DNA of 64,000 bases from Thinopyrum elongatum (Eukaryota > Streptophyta > Magnoliopsida > Poales > Poaceae), in contig CM022300.1 in NCBI GenBank assembly GCA_011799875.1, positions 233,873,016 through 233,937,015 of the forward strand, given 5' to 3'. The stretch's first letter is position 1. Every line of letters begins with the position of its first letter. The notes under the pieces were generated by a model. It had not been told where the DNA came from, ran no database searches, and was given only the letters and a program-made list of their open reading frames with translations. Positions 21,188 through 33,880 of this stretch are shown one piece after another. Both the position numbers and the translations under genes were made by a program.

Positions 21188-24100
21188 ACAAGAGATCTCG
21201 TCCCGAGAACTAAGGATGGCACTGGAGAGAAGCGGAAGAGGAAGAGGTAACACAAGTTGCTTCTTTGACAAACGAGTGAAACCACGAACCTTGAGAGGTT
21301 GAACAAATTGAAAGAAAGAATACAATAGAGATGAACGATATTGCAAACACCCTGTTAGCAAAGAGGAACAAGGAACATTACGAGAACCTTGTAGGTTGAA
21401 AGACATGAAATAAGAGCTTCACGAACCAAAAGAATATGACCACACCGGTATACTGAGATAGCCAAGGAACAAGAATGACAGAATTTGGACAGCACTCTGG
21501 TAGAAAAGAGAAGGAAAACTTGATAAGTTGAAAAGAACTTAAATATAGGACACAACACTCGTGTTAAATGGATAAGTGAGGAAAAGAACATGATCTTGAC
21601 AAACAAGATGATACTTGACGAGAGCAACAGCACAATGCCTCCGGAAGAAATGAAAGGATGAAATGAAAAGAACGGAGAAAAGAACAACAACTTCCACCAT
21701 GAATGAACATGAAGGAGCCTTCCTACGAAGAAGGGTTGAACGGAGTTGTTGGAAAATCAACAACAAAAGATATGATTTCCAATGGTCTTATGGAAAATAT
21801 CCCAAAATTATGAGGTGAAGACCAGCCACTAACGGAATCAATTAATTTGATTGAGAATACCAAAGAGATGAAAAACTTCTTCCACCAAGATGATAAAGAG
21901 ATAACTTGGATCATTGATAAGCACCACAGTTAGCAACATTCCTTAGGGAAGGCTTTAGGTGAAATCTTTACCAAGATAACTCCAACGAAGAGATTGATGT
22001 ATTTAAAATACCTCATTCTTGACAACATGTGAATCATGAAACACGAAGGGAAATTATCAAGAATGACATAACACCACCTCAAAAGATAAGATAGAAAGAA
22101 TTGCACTTCGGAATGCAAGATGAAGAATGCTTGAACTCCTCAAAACAAAACATGTGTTGAGCACCATGTTTATTTTAGAGTATAGCTTGGCGGATCATAA
22201 CTTCGAGAGAAATCTTGAAGAACAATTGAAGAATGAAAGGAATCCTTGACGAACCACCATGCTGAGCCTTCATGGAGAACTCCGGTAATAAAAGGATGCT
22301 AGAAAGAAATGAAGGTTGAAAAGAATAAGATTAAAGCCTTGCAATGATTTAGATGGAGCTTCGCGACGATATAACCGAGAAAACTTGGAACTCCGGAAAA
22401 GGAAAAGATGAAACACTAGAACCGAGAATTTATTCATCATGCCCAAACTCCAGAAGAAAGGATTAAAGCACCTTGATGAACTAAGAATAAGAATTATGTC
22501 ATGCTTATCCTTCATCAATTTAAATTGATGACAAGCAACGGATTTGGCATACTACTTATTCTCATTGAAAAAGCATTGATGAGAGATATAGTGCAAACTT
22601 GAGAAAGTCTTCAACAAATCACCGGTAGGATTTGGAAAGAACGATTGAATTGATACGATAACAAAGGAAGAGGAATCCTGAACAAACCGCTGTAAGAATT
22701 GAAAATGAACGTAGCAAAGGGATGAATCATCGGGAAGAATTAGAAAACGAAGAAAGATACTTGAGGGAATTGAGATGCAAGAGAACGAAGAGATCACGAG
22801 ATGACTAACGAATACTTGAACGATGCACCGAAAGAATATGGAGATGAACGAAGAGGTATCAATTTAGAATAATTGGAGAACGAAGCTGAAAACTTAGAAC
22901 AAAGAAATCTTCTGAAATGATGGTCTTCGGAGGAATAAAATGGAAAGAATTCTCACAATCGAAAACAATTATGAGGATGGCATGAAGCTAGAACCATGAA
23001 TCTTCAAGAGAACGGACCAAGATTTAGGAAAACTTCTTCTTCGGTCTTGAATGCTGAGAATGATGACGAGGAACACCACCAAAATTGTTGAGACACTCCA
23101 GAACAATGATGAATATTAATGTTGAGCCAAAGATGCAAAGAATTTGAAAACGAACTTGGAGAAGCCATATGACTGATGATAATTCATTCTTACATCAAAC
23201 TTTGAAAAGAATTTCAGAATAACTCCGGAAAAAATTAGAAGAGTCAGGTAAGATCCTGGGAAAAGACCAGTGGGTTAGGGCCCACTCAAAAGAGAACACC
23301 GTTGGGAATGGTTGCTTGAAAGAGAGATTGCATCGGTTGATTTAAATGGCTTGAACGGATTCGGAATGGAAACATGAATCTTCTGAGATATCTTTTACAC
23401 TCCGAAGAAGAATAGAGAGAGGTGAATAAACAAGAGAGACTTGGATAAGAAATTCCAACATGGAAAAACCATGTGAAACAAGAGGAAGAGATATGATCAA
23501 CACCGAAGCTTGAATTAAGTCCACCGGAGAAGAAAAGAGAACGAAGGATGATAAACTTGCAACTCCTGGGCATCTTCGAATCGCCGGATGAAACTTGGAA
23601 GAAAAGGATGACGAAACTTCACACGAATAAAAGGATACATGATTAAGGATCTGACTTCTTGAAGAATAAGGGTGGGAGGGTGGAAAAATAAAGACAACTT
23701 GGGACGGATGGAACGGACAAATCCTCAGGCTTCTCAACGGCGCCCGTATGGGATACATGAAGGGAAATGCACCGATTGGAAAAGAAATGACATGACAATC
23801 TCGATGATCAAGAAGGATTAGCATTCACATAGAAATACGAGAACACCGCTTAGGAAAGGTATGGAATCAACACTTGACATTGAAGCAACTCGAATACCAC
23901 AACTCAAAACTAAACAAAGGATTTGGCTTGCAGAATAAGCCGGAACAAACATATGATAGAGATTTCGCCCAAAGTGTTTGCGATGAGGCCCCACGGGCAT
24001 GACGTACAGCGGACATCATGAATGACAAATGAGACGTCCCCGAATCAGCATAGCCAATGATTCTTTAAGACACCTCGCGACCACTGTAAATCGACCGTGA

Positions 24101-24800
24101 AAAACGAACCACTAGACGTTGGACCCCAATCTCAACTCATACATCTGTCGAAAAGAAATCCTGGGTAACTACTTGAATTCCCACCTAAAAACTCCCGAAA
24201 CTTTCTGGTTATGCAATCTGGTGTTGGGGATACAGGGAGGCACAAATATCTCACACAACTAACAAATCCTACACTCTAACTGTATCTGTCTGTCAACACA
24301 TAACCAAGAAAACCTCGGAAATCATGTACCTCAGACCTTCAAAAACATCTGATATACTAGCTGTGGCAATACATCTAATCGCTCTCCCTAGTACTGGGTG
24401 GCGTCAAACTACTCTCACCATAAAGAGTATAGAAGCGTTTTCGATGTCAGCGTCCTCTGGTATTCCGGAACTGAAACGATCGCGAATGTGACAAGAACCC
24501 CTTGGAGCTCAACTCCCCGGAAGAAGTCAAGTCAGACAGGTGGCACCAAGACAGAATTCCTGTCACACCGATATAGCATCGATTCTAAGAATACCCGCGT
24601 GATCCTAAAAAAATTGAGTAAAAAAGGAGAGTGATGGATCCAAAACACCTACGTCACGAGTCCTCACCAGAGCGACGATGGGGATGAGGAGTAAAAAGAA
24701 TTCCTACTCTCCGATATAACTAGACTCAAAATAGTTTATTTTTTCTAGCCTCGACAACGGCAACGGTTCGATCAATCAAGGGGGCTCCTGCGGTCGGTAA

Positions 24801-24813
24801 GGCTCTGATACCA
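24801..24813 (-). other. Primer binding site for initiator Met-tRNA
   Basis: The minus strand reads TGGTATCAGAGCC, complementary to the 3' end of plant initiator Met-tRNA, three bases after the LTR end. It fixes the element's orientation as minus. Confidence 0.9.
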
Positions 24814-24816
24814 ACT

Positions 24817-27800
24817 TGTAGCGCCCAAGATGCGATTCTATCCCAATCACGTGATGAACTCATGATTGGGGCACAACCGCATTTTGAGCGCATAGCAAGG
24901 TGGATATCATTACAACATACCATGTACTGAATAGATGAGAATACAAGATAAAGGCATACACTCGCCACAAGCTACAACATGAATACAACAGTTCATTAAT
25001 ACATAGCAATCATCATACAGAAGAGCAGGATCCGACTACGGATGAAATCAAACGAAAAAGAAGAACGACATCCACCCTGCTAATCCCAGGCTCCCGACCC
25101 GGAACCTATCCCTTGATCGAAGAAGAAGCAGAAGAAGAGGTCCAAAACAAGTAAACATCGCTCTCATGTCATGATCATCACATTACCTGTACCTGCAACT
25201 GTTGTTGTAGTAATCTATGAGCCACGAGGACACAGCAATCCCATTGCCATGGGTATCAAGACTAGCAAAGCTTAATGGGTAAGGAATGGATAAGTGGTGA
25301 GGTTGCAGCAGCACTAAGCATTGCCTGGTGGCTAAATTACGAGTACAAGAATAAGATGAGAAACTACGCAAACGGTCGCAAACTAGTAATGATCAAGAAG
25401 TGATCCTGAACTAATTACGTTCAAACATAACCCAACCGTGTTCTCTTCTCGAACTCACTCAAAAAGAGACGGTCACGGTTACGCACGCGGTTGGTGTATT
25501 TTATTTCGGATCTGGTGTCAAGTTCTCTACAACCAGATATTAAATATTCCCATCTGCCACATAACTGCAGGCACGGCTTTCAAAAGATCAAACCCTGCAG
25601 GGGTGTCCCAACTTAGTCTATCACAAACTCTCACTATCAGCGGAGGAAAATCCTCCATCCCGGAACAACCCGATCAAACTCGGAATCCCGGTTCACAAGA
25701 CATTTCGACAATGGTAAAACAAACCAGCAAGACCACCCGATGTGCCGACAATCCCAATAGGAGCCGCACGTATCTTGTTCTCAGGGCACACCGGATGGGC
25801 AAGACGTCGGGTTGGCTGGGACCCTGGTTGCCCAGGAGGCGCCAGACATCGCCCTGTTTGGACCAACACTCATGAGGAGCACTGGCCCGAGGTTGTTGAT
25901 TAATTATCCTTAGGGCCCAGGAAGTCCCTATGCAAGTTTTAGTTGTTATTAGGAAAATGGTAAAACCAATGTTGGGCCTTGCTGGAAGATTTTTATTCAA
26001 AGCGAACTGTCGAGGGGGGCCCATAAACCTTGACCGTGTTAGGAACACAAAATCAAGGAACATAACACTGGTATGATGGAAACTAGGGCGGCAAGATTGG
26101 AACAAAACACCAGGCAAAAGGCCGAGCCTTCCACCCTTTACCAAGTATATAGATGCATTAATTAAATAAGAGATATTGTGATATCCCATGATATCCATGT
26201 CCCAACATGGAACAACCTGCAACTGCACCTGCAACTAGCAATGCTATAAGAGGGCCTGAGCAAAGCGGTAACATAACCAAACAACGGTTTGCTGGGATGG
26301 TGAAAAAAGGTTAGAGGCTGTTCATGGCAATTTGGGAGGCTTGATAAACAAGTGGTAGGTAGCGCGACATAACGATAGCATCGAGACAACTAGCAAGCAA
26401 AGATAGTAGTGGTATCCAGGGTGATGATCATCTTGCCTGAAATCCCGCTAGGAAGAAGACCGAATCCATGAAGTAGACGAACCAACGTAGTCGAACGGAT
26501 CCTCACAATCGCAACGTAATCGGAACTATCAAGGAGAAGTGCAATCGGAAAGAAGCAAACATCATGGTAAACAACCATCGCATAAACATGACATGATGCG
26601 CAATCAAGTATGATGCATGTCCATTTTAATGAAGCATGGCATGGCAAGTGCAACAAACAATACTACAAATTAAGTGGAGCTCAAAATGCAACGAGTTGCA
26701 TATTGACGGAACTTCACAACAATTATTTAGTTCTCTCCCGTTTATGTAAAAGACAAGATTAAATGTTGTTAACATGGCAAGAGGTGAAGCATAATAAAAC
26801 TACCTATCTAGGCAAGTTTAAATGAGGCCGAAACAACAAACAACAATTCCGGAAAATCCCCATGTGCATATTTTGAATTTGGTACTGTTCTACCTAAACC
26901 ATATTTTAGAGTTGTTAAACATGTAAAATAAGTGCACCATGGTAATCTATGCATTTTTCTAAGCAAGTTACATATATAATTTATTTAATTCGGAGCTACG
27001 GTTAATTAGTTATGAAATAAACCATTTTAGCAAGTCATCTATGCAAATTAATGCAAACAACAATTTAAACATTTTAGACATGGATGAAAGTTGCATATTA
27101 TGAAACTAGATGAAATTCTAAGCATTTACATGTGATGCACGGTTGTGAAGTTATTAAATGCATGAACTAGAGGGACTTTTCTGTAAAACTGACGTTCTCT
27201 GGATAATTAGAAAATTCGTCCTGGAAGGAAAAAAACATCACGGGCTGAAACTGGGGCGGACTGGGCGTAGGACTGTGGGTGGCACACCATGGGCTCTTGG
27301 CCCGGTCGGTGGAGGAGGAGCTAGCAGCTTGGGCGAAGGAGGCCGGCCCAAGTGACAAAGTGGGGGCGGCCTGGTCGAGGCAAAATGACACGGCAGCATC
27401 GCCCCTGTCAACGCAGAGGAGGCAGCATCGAGCAGTTGCTCGAATCCCGAACAGGAAGAGGGCTCGGCGGCGGCTTGAGGTATCTCCGGCGAGGCAAGGT
27501 GATGGCTGGGCGCGGATCCGACGAAAGTTGATGGAGGACGGCCGGATCCAGGCAAGGGAGGTGCGTGAAGGCGGGCGCTCGCTCCTTTGTGCATGAAGGC
27601 AGGAGGCGAAGCAGGGGACTTGGCGCGGGGACGACGAGGCGAGGACGGCATTCTCCGGTGAGGGCAGGTCGGCGGGGTCCTGGACGGCGACGCGGGGACT
27701 GACTTGAGGCGCAGGGGAGGAAGCGGGACTTGGCGCGGTAGCGGATGCAGGAGACGGCGGCGTCGGGACCTCGAGGCCGAGCTCAGGCCATGGCTTCCAC

Positions 27801-28655
27801 GGCTCCTGCATGGGGAGAGAACAGAGAGTTGAGAGAATCGAGAGAGAAAGAGAAGGCAGAGAGTAGGGTAAGGAGAGGGGCAACGGGGTAGCGGCCTGGT
27901 GGTGGTGCTCGTCTCCGGTGAGCTGACAGGTGATGCGTGGGACGATGGCGGGGCCGAGCAGAGGAAGCGTATGGGAGGGGCTCCAGAAGAAGCTCCTCTT
28001 CCCTGGATCGAGAGGAGACAGGGGCTTTGGGAGAACGAGGAGGATCTCCTCTCCTTGGATCATGCGCACGAGGCAGAACGCTCCGGCGCGGCAGGGCGAA
28101 GGGATCGAGGGAGATCGGGTTGCTGGTAGGTGGGTTGGATCGGGCAGGATCCCAATGAAGAAGGAGACCAGGAGGATGCGCTGGTTGGTCCGATGGAGAA
28201 AATGATTGGTGGCGCACTGATGGAATGGCTGGATGGATGGGACAAGGTCTAGGGTTAGGTGTCTATTTATAGGAAGGGGCTAGATTTTTGGATCCTCCGA
28301 TTAGATCAGACGGTCGAGAATAAAGAGGCTAGGGAAGCCCAAATAGATAACCAAAGATATTTTAGGGATGTTTGAGGTTGATTCGGACCCAACGGTGACG
28401 ACTGCCTGGGTCGGGTTCAGGGAAGTTTTCGGACGCGTGTGAGGGGGTCTGAGAGAGGTCGACGAAGACAAAGGGCCTGACAAAAGGTCAACGGAGGCAA
28501 GCGATAAGCGGCAACTACGAACGACTACGAGTTTTATGAAAACATGCGGATGCAATGCACATGATGACATGATGAAATGCAACAAACTAAATAAAACACA
28601 CGGCGACAACGAAATAACTGGAAGGCATCTGGAGCGTCGGTCTTGGGTCGTCACA
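24817..28655 (-). repeat. Sukkula-like 5' LTR
   Basis: 3,839 bp, the direct copy of 17316-21173. It ends at 24817 next to the primer site and starts at 28655 (minus strand). A TATA box is at 28264-28271. Confidence 0.9.
28264..28271 (-). promoter_or_regulatory. TATA box, Sukkula-like right LTR
   Basis: TATAAATA on the minus strand, about 390 bases inside the 5' LTR start. This is the expected promoter of the element transcript. Confidence 0.6.
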
Positions 28656-28660
28656 TATAT
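28656..28660. repeat. Target site duplication TATAT (right)
   Basis: Partner of 17311-17315. Confidence 0.85.
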
Positions 28661-28799
28661 GTAGTATAACATGTTCATAACCACACCATGCGTATCACCA
28701 TTATATATATTCATACATGTGTCGGTTTAAAACATTGTGATCTCTTGTTCAAATATCTGAATCCAATTTTATAATGAATTATGATCTCTATTCGTCTTT

Positions 28800-30120
28800 T
28801 ACACCCACACAATCCTCTTATCTTTGTAGCTAGCGCTAACTTTCTCTCGTGCATGCACATGCCCGCCTCCCTCTCACCCTCCCTCAGCATTCTCTAGCTC
28901 CATTGCGCACATTCGTCATTTCTCTTTAGGTCGTTCACCCATGGTGTGTGTAGGCCCCCCAGCTCCTTCTTTCCGGCACACACCGGTCGATATACCTCTC
29001 TAGCCAGGTGTGCCTACCACAAACACAAGCTTTCCCTCTTCTCTTCTCACCGTCCATGCCCCCTCTGTCTAATACGGTTCCATGCACGTGCACACTCCCG
29101 CCCCTCTTTTCATCGATCTCATACTCGCACAGTCCTTCCCCCTCGATAAAGTAGGCCTCTCGCACCACCTCCTAGCCGCATCCCTCTCTCTCTCTCTATC
29201 CTTCTCTCCGGGCCTTATTTGCTTCTAACACATGCATGTATACCGATTGATCTCCCTACATATACCTAGGTCAACTATAACTCTTTTTCCCCTCGCATCG
29301 ATCGACGTACCTCACAAGTTATGTCTCTCCCTTTCTCCGACACAGGACAATTGATCTTCCTATGTAGTTACGTCTGCTTACCACAGCCATATCGTACCCC
29401 CTCATCATTCGTGCATGCCTCCTAGCCCATCTCTCACACGCACGTGCACAGACAGGCAGGCATCTCCTCTCTTATTGATAATGCAGACGTGCCCTCCGTT
29501 TGTCTAGCAGGCCTCTCCCACCATTTGTGAGAAGCAACTCCACCACCAACCCCTCCAACTCTCTAGCTCTGTCTCTCTCCCAGCCTTATTCCTCTCCTAC
29601 ACATATGCATGGATGCCGATCAATCTCTCTCAATACATAAGGTAGGTCTCTCTCCTCCTCCGCACATATACCAGTCGTTCTACCTCTATAGTTAGGTCTC
29701 TGCCCCCCCCCCCACACACACACACACCGATAGTCGAACGCTGTAGGTAGGTATCCATGCCACAGAGACAAACTGCACCTGTCCCCTCTCACGTTCCAGT
29801 AGACTAGCCACCCTATATCTTTGACGTGGGCACACACAAATTCGATGGCACTCTTTATCGATCGCGCACACACACACGCACTTCATCCCTCTCTTCGATT
29901 ATATGGATATCTCACGCCGATGATACCTCCACTCTCTTCTAATGGATCGCCCCTTCTATATATGATATATCCAGGCCTCTGTTTCACACACATTGCATAT
30001 GTTACATTTTTTGTTTGAGATATCATCGACACATATTCCCTGTCTATCTCTCATGCACCCCCCCCCCCAAAGAAAACACTCACGAACCCACACAACATCT
30101 CTCTCTAGATCTGTATCTCT
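28800..30120 (+). repeat. Pyrimidine-rich degenerate repeat tract
   Basis: About 1.3 kb dominated by C and T on the plus strand, with repeated CTCTCTC, TAGGTCTCTC, GATCGATC and CACACA motifs. It includes an 11-C run at 29703-29713 followed by an AC repeat, and another 11-C run at 30058-30068. Motif spacing is irregular, so it is an expanded and decayed low-complexity block. No gene is visible. Confidence 0.5.
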
Positions 30121-30129
30121 CTCATACAA

Positions 30130-31640
30130 ACCCACGTAGGTGGTGTACGTACATGAAGAGAATAGGTGCACGTACTCATGCTTCGTGCCCAGCCACACCC
30201 GCGCGGGTACACGGTGGAGCTCATTTCTGTACGAAATGGCAGCCCACATGCTAATTTGAGAGCGTGTAGCGGTTGTTTACTTACGGAGGTCGTGTAACAC
30301 GCGTGCACGAAACAAAGTTTGACTTGATGCATTGGCGCATTGTTTTTAAATAAAGTTATATTGCTCAATGGCACGTACACAGAATATAAAATGATTGTTA
30401 TGGAGAAAAAAGTAGTCCGCTCCACTATATACAATGGAGCCTGCCTGCCGGGGTATGTCTCTCTTCACAGTATCTCACACAAGGCGGCGGTGGCCTCTCT
30501 CTCTCTCTCACCGTTGGTCACTGATCCGGTCGCATCCTGTCCGCCGGCGGGAAGGATGGATGTGCATCATTTCTTCGTTCAACGGCATCGAGGCAGCATG
30601 TCCCGATCTGCGGTACCCGCCGTTCTCTCTGACCAAGCTCCAGCGTGGTAGGGCCTACGCCACTTGCTCGCTGCCGCAGTATGGGCAGACCCCGCCCGCC
30701 GCCGCCCGCCGCCACCCTCCTAGTTACATCCCGATGATCCCTAGGTATCCCCTCCGGCCTTGCTCCACTGCCCATCTTCCCACATTGCTGCATGTGGAAA
30801 ATCCTGCATGTGAATCTTCACTAGTTCTTTTCCCAAAATGTAGCTCGTCTGGCATACTTTCCATCTTGCAATCTCGTCCTCACACCATTTTTGACAATCC
30901 ACCATGCTGCTATCTTTCCCTTTTGACATGGAATATGCTTCTTTTTTGTCGACGTATGTGTCTTCAACTATTATTGGGTAGTAATTGTTTCCTTTCTACC
31001 TCTTTTTGCAAACAGGGCTATCCATTTCACCTCATTGCTATTGCGACCTTTTGGTGAACTGCACAAATCACTTTTTCTTAAGTGTGTTTTGTGCAGTTCC
31101 GCCAAAATGTCAGACGGGCAACATGTTTACATTTCTGTGGGACTACGGAAAGGGAGATTGGTTTTGCTATCCTCCTCATCCAACTCCGAGCCTAATCTTC
31201 TCCAACAAGTAGTTAGTCTTAAAGAGAGATCGCAGAGGTGATCGGCTTCTATTTGTGAGTGTAATGTTTCATCATCTAGTTCCACTATTATTGTAATCAC
31301 ACTAACTGAATATCTTTGCAAACAGGGATGATCAGCTCGATTTTAGTGGAACTGCACAAAATGATCGGATTGTGATGTCCTCCATACACCTCTTTCTTGG
31401 CTACAGAGGTGCGTGAAACTAGCTGCCAACCAATGAACACCGTGGCCAGGAAATGGAGCCATGCCTACAAACAGCATCGATCAATTATATATTTTTGTTT
31501 ATTTGTACACCTTCTCACAACTTTGTCTTCAGTTGTGATGTGAATATTGGCGCTGATCTGCGAATCATTGAGATGCATTAGAAGCCATGGTAGTTTCATT
31601 TGTATTTGATGGAATGTTGTAACGAGACGATCTTGAGGCA
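30130..31640 (+). repeat. Gene-like repeat unit, copy B
   Basis: It opens with a GTAGGTGG...GTACGT segment and a CGCGCGGGTACACGGTGGAGC element (30198-30218), also found at about 33312 (C) and 38532 (E). A CAAAGTTTGAC...GGCGC...TGGCACGTAC stretch follows. The GC-rich part at 30430-30730 has an ATG (30434), a poor ORF and a TTCTCTCTGACCAAGCTCCAGCGTGG-like stretch that matches 38970-38997. Downstream there are two acceptor-like GCAAACAGGG sites (about 31012 and 31318), TTTTAGTGGAACTGCACAAA at 31341-31360, and the common 3' block at 31470-31590. The layout is that of a decayed multi-exon gene, but no protein family is recognised. Confidence 0.5.
31056..31099. repeat. Perfect 12-bp inverted repeat (hairpin)
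   Basis: GAACTGCACAAA (31056-31067) and TTTGTGCAGTTC (31088-31099) face each other across 20 bases. Flanking bases extend the pairing imperfectly to TTTTGG and CCAAAA. The arm sequence is the same as the dispersed AGTGGAACTGCACAAA motif. Confidence 0.7.
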
Positions 31641-32990
31641 AGAGGACACATGAATCCTAAGTTGAAACCTTTTTTTGCGAGAACCAAAGTTGAAACCTTC
31701 ATAGCATTACAGTACAATTTCATTATGCTGGAAAATTATGCGTGCATATAAACAAATCTTGAAAGATTGATAGCAATGCTAGAAACCATTCAACTTTGTT
31801 TCGCCGACATGTGGGACATCCTTCATCTGGCCCCACCTGCCATGCACCAGTATTGAGTGCACAACTACAGGGGAGATTCACCCCGGCCGATGCGCCACAG
31901 TAATAATGACTAGTGAGCAGTCAAATCACAGAGCCCCACCTTCGCCACAGTAAGTTGCTCGGACGAAGCAACCATCATTTCACTCTTCGTTGAATCCGCT
32001 GGTACTCCAATATTCCCAGAGTAATAAGTTGCTCGGACGATGCAACCGTCACTTCACCTTTCCCACAGTAAATACTACCTCCTTTTTTTATTCTAGAAAC
32101 CACCACACGCGAATATTGGACGGTAGCAACACAGCATCAAGTGTACTAGCACTACTCAATTCAAAAATCAAAACCAACCAATGAACTACTAGATGGTGAG
32201 CGTTTGCTAGTATCGTGTACTCTGTCTGTCGATGTAAATATAGGGCCTAAAGCATTTTTTGAGCCTAACTGACATGCAAGTTGCTCAAAGCATACCGTCA
32301 ATTTCGTACGTGAAAGGATCTTTGAATGATATAATTTTCAAATTATATAAAATCTTATCAATAGTCGAAGGCAACCTCGAAGAATACATTACTAATCGCA
32401 ACGCATGGATGAAGGGAGCAGTACTAATCGCAACGCATGCATGCGTGAGGAGTACTACAGCACTAAACAAAAATGTTTTACATGCATTGGTTAATTATAT
32501 TTTAATCGTGGCACTTAACAACTTAATGCACAAAACAAGAACGATTGACGGGATTAGCAGAAAGCAAAGGGCCTTTTTAGCGGGGATTTTCATCATTCTA
32601 TGAAGGTGCAAAACCAAGTGTTACTACTACTCCAAACAAGTTCAAAACGAGAAAGTAGACCCACTCACAGCACGGCACGCCTGTCTCGTTTGGTCCGTCG
32701 GTCAAAGCACTTCCTCTTCTTGGCATAACAATAGAGTAAAGTAATTTTTTTAGAATGCTCTTGGCATGTCGCTAACATGTGGGAGCGAGTGTGAGTTAAC
32801 CGACCTCAATAGACGGCAAAATCGCCAGCCCGCCGCACTTTGAGAGAGATGAGGAGCGAGAAGCGATATGGGCTGGTGGATTACTAGAGCTAGGTGTCGC
32901 ACGGAGGCCAAGAAATATGGTGATAGCATGAGGTGGGCCATGTATGATCTAACTACACTTGGTTGTCGTGTTTCGGACTCTTCCGGTCTA
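31641..32990. other. Intergenic sequence with partial repeats
   Basis: No gene is supported. At 31800-31850 a GCCGACATGTGGGACATCC segment matches the segmental duplication at 33112 and 35678. CACAGTAAGTTGCTCGGACGA-like sequence occurs twice (31938 and about 32022), as does GCAACGCATG (about 32398 and 32430). The rest holds nothing that I recognise. Confidence 0.35.
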
Positions 32991-32999
32991 CTAGGATGT

Positions 33000-33880
33000 G
33001 GAGGAGATTGGGTAGATTTTATATCGCTGAATATAAAATATTAAGAGTCCAGACGCTCCACCGCGAGGTTCCTTACTCCTTCTCGATCGTCGGAAAGCGT
33101 CCTTCTTCGTTTTGCCGACACGTGGGACATCCAGCATCCAGGTCCATGTGTCATGCAAGAAAATGGAGTTAAGTAGTAGGAGAGACTCACCAACGGTCAC
33201 GAACGTAGGTGGAGTACGTGCACGAATCACCTGGAAAAAAAGGAATACGAGCACGAAGAGAAGAGGTGCAGGCACCGACGCAGGTACTCTTTGCCTCTTT
33301 CCCTAATACTCACGCGCGGGTACACGGTGAGCTCATTTCTGTATGAAGAGGCAGCTCATGTGATAATTTGGCGAGTGTAGTAGTTGTTCATGGGAACCAC
33401 GCATGGACGAATCAAAGTTTGACCATGACGTGGTGGCGCGTTTTTTATAAATTAAGTTATTCTATTTGATGGCACGTATGCAACATTATTTTCTCAATGG
33501 CACGTGAATCGTGCACGTACTCAATGACGGAGCATGGGATGGTAGCCATGGACATGGTCGGTCCTTTTTTGAGAGAGTACTAAATAACTTTGATGTGTCC
33601 TGTCAACTCACAGAACGACAAGAAGCTTGCTTACTATGCCCTCTCCCTCGCCCGCGGGTGTGCGGTGGCTCGCAGCACGAGGAGAAGCTTCTGCTTACAA
33701 TAGTGGGCTTTATACAAGCGGTGGACGTGCAACAGTTCATTCGGTGTCAGATTGCCAGAAGTATATGCAGAATAAAAAGAAACAAAAGGAGTACTGTAGT
33801 ACCATCATCATTGTTCAACTTCCAGAAGAGGCGAAGAGCCAAGCGCACGGTCACCTACTCACAGTATAACCGGCCGTGTT
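33000..33880 (+). repeat. Segmental duplication, copy 1
   Basis: Two blocks match 35528-36160 in order. The first is TTTTATATCGCTGAAT, GACGCTCCAC, GCGAGGTTCCTT and CATGCAAGAAAATGGAG (33002-33175). The second is GGCACGTGAATCGTGCACGT through AGCCAAGCGCA (33500-33860). Between the blocks this copy also carries the promoter-like block C of the gene-like repeat (33195-33480). The ORFs inside are broken differently in the two copies, so coding is not supported. Confidence 0.7.

Larger units (their letters stand above)
21174..24816 (-). other. Internal non-coding domain of the Sukkula-like element
   Basis: 3.64 kb, strongly purine-rich on the plus strand (runs of GAAGAA, GAATGAA, GGAAAG). ORFs up to 160 codons on the minus strand are Ser/Phe/Leu-rich products of this skew and match no retrotransposon domain that I know. 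LARD internal domains are conserved RNAs without coding function; packaging and priming signals are expected here. Confidence 0.8.
17316..28655 (-). mobile_element. Sukkula-like LARD (large non-coding LTR retrotransposon)
   Basis: Two direct copies of about 3.85 kb (17316-21173 and 24817-28655) flank a 3.64-kb internal domain. Both ends are canonical: the minus strand reads TGTGACGACCC at each LTR start and TTGGGCGCTACA or TTGGGCACTACA at each LTR end. A Met-tRNA primer site and a G-rich polypurine tract sit at the right places, and TATAT is duplicated on both sides. The LTR end resembles the published Sukkula LTR primer sequence (CATCTTGGGCG core) from barley. No gag or pol is present, so it must move, if at all, with proteins from another element. 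In the first 185 bases the LTR copies differ at about 10 positions. Confidence 0.92.

Noticed and set aside
21174..24816. Minus-strand ORFs of 60-160 codons in the Sukkula-like internal domain
   Set aside because: They are Ser/Phe/Leu-rich by strand composition, overlap in several frames and show no domain.
30518..31057. 207-codon ORF near 30434-31057 as a protein gene
   Set aside because: It reads through presumed exon and intron sequence, has no domain, and copy E breaks the frame.
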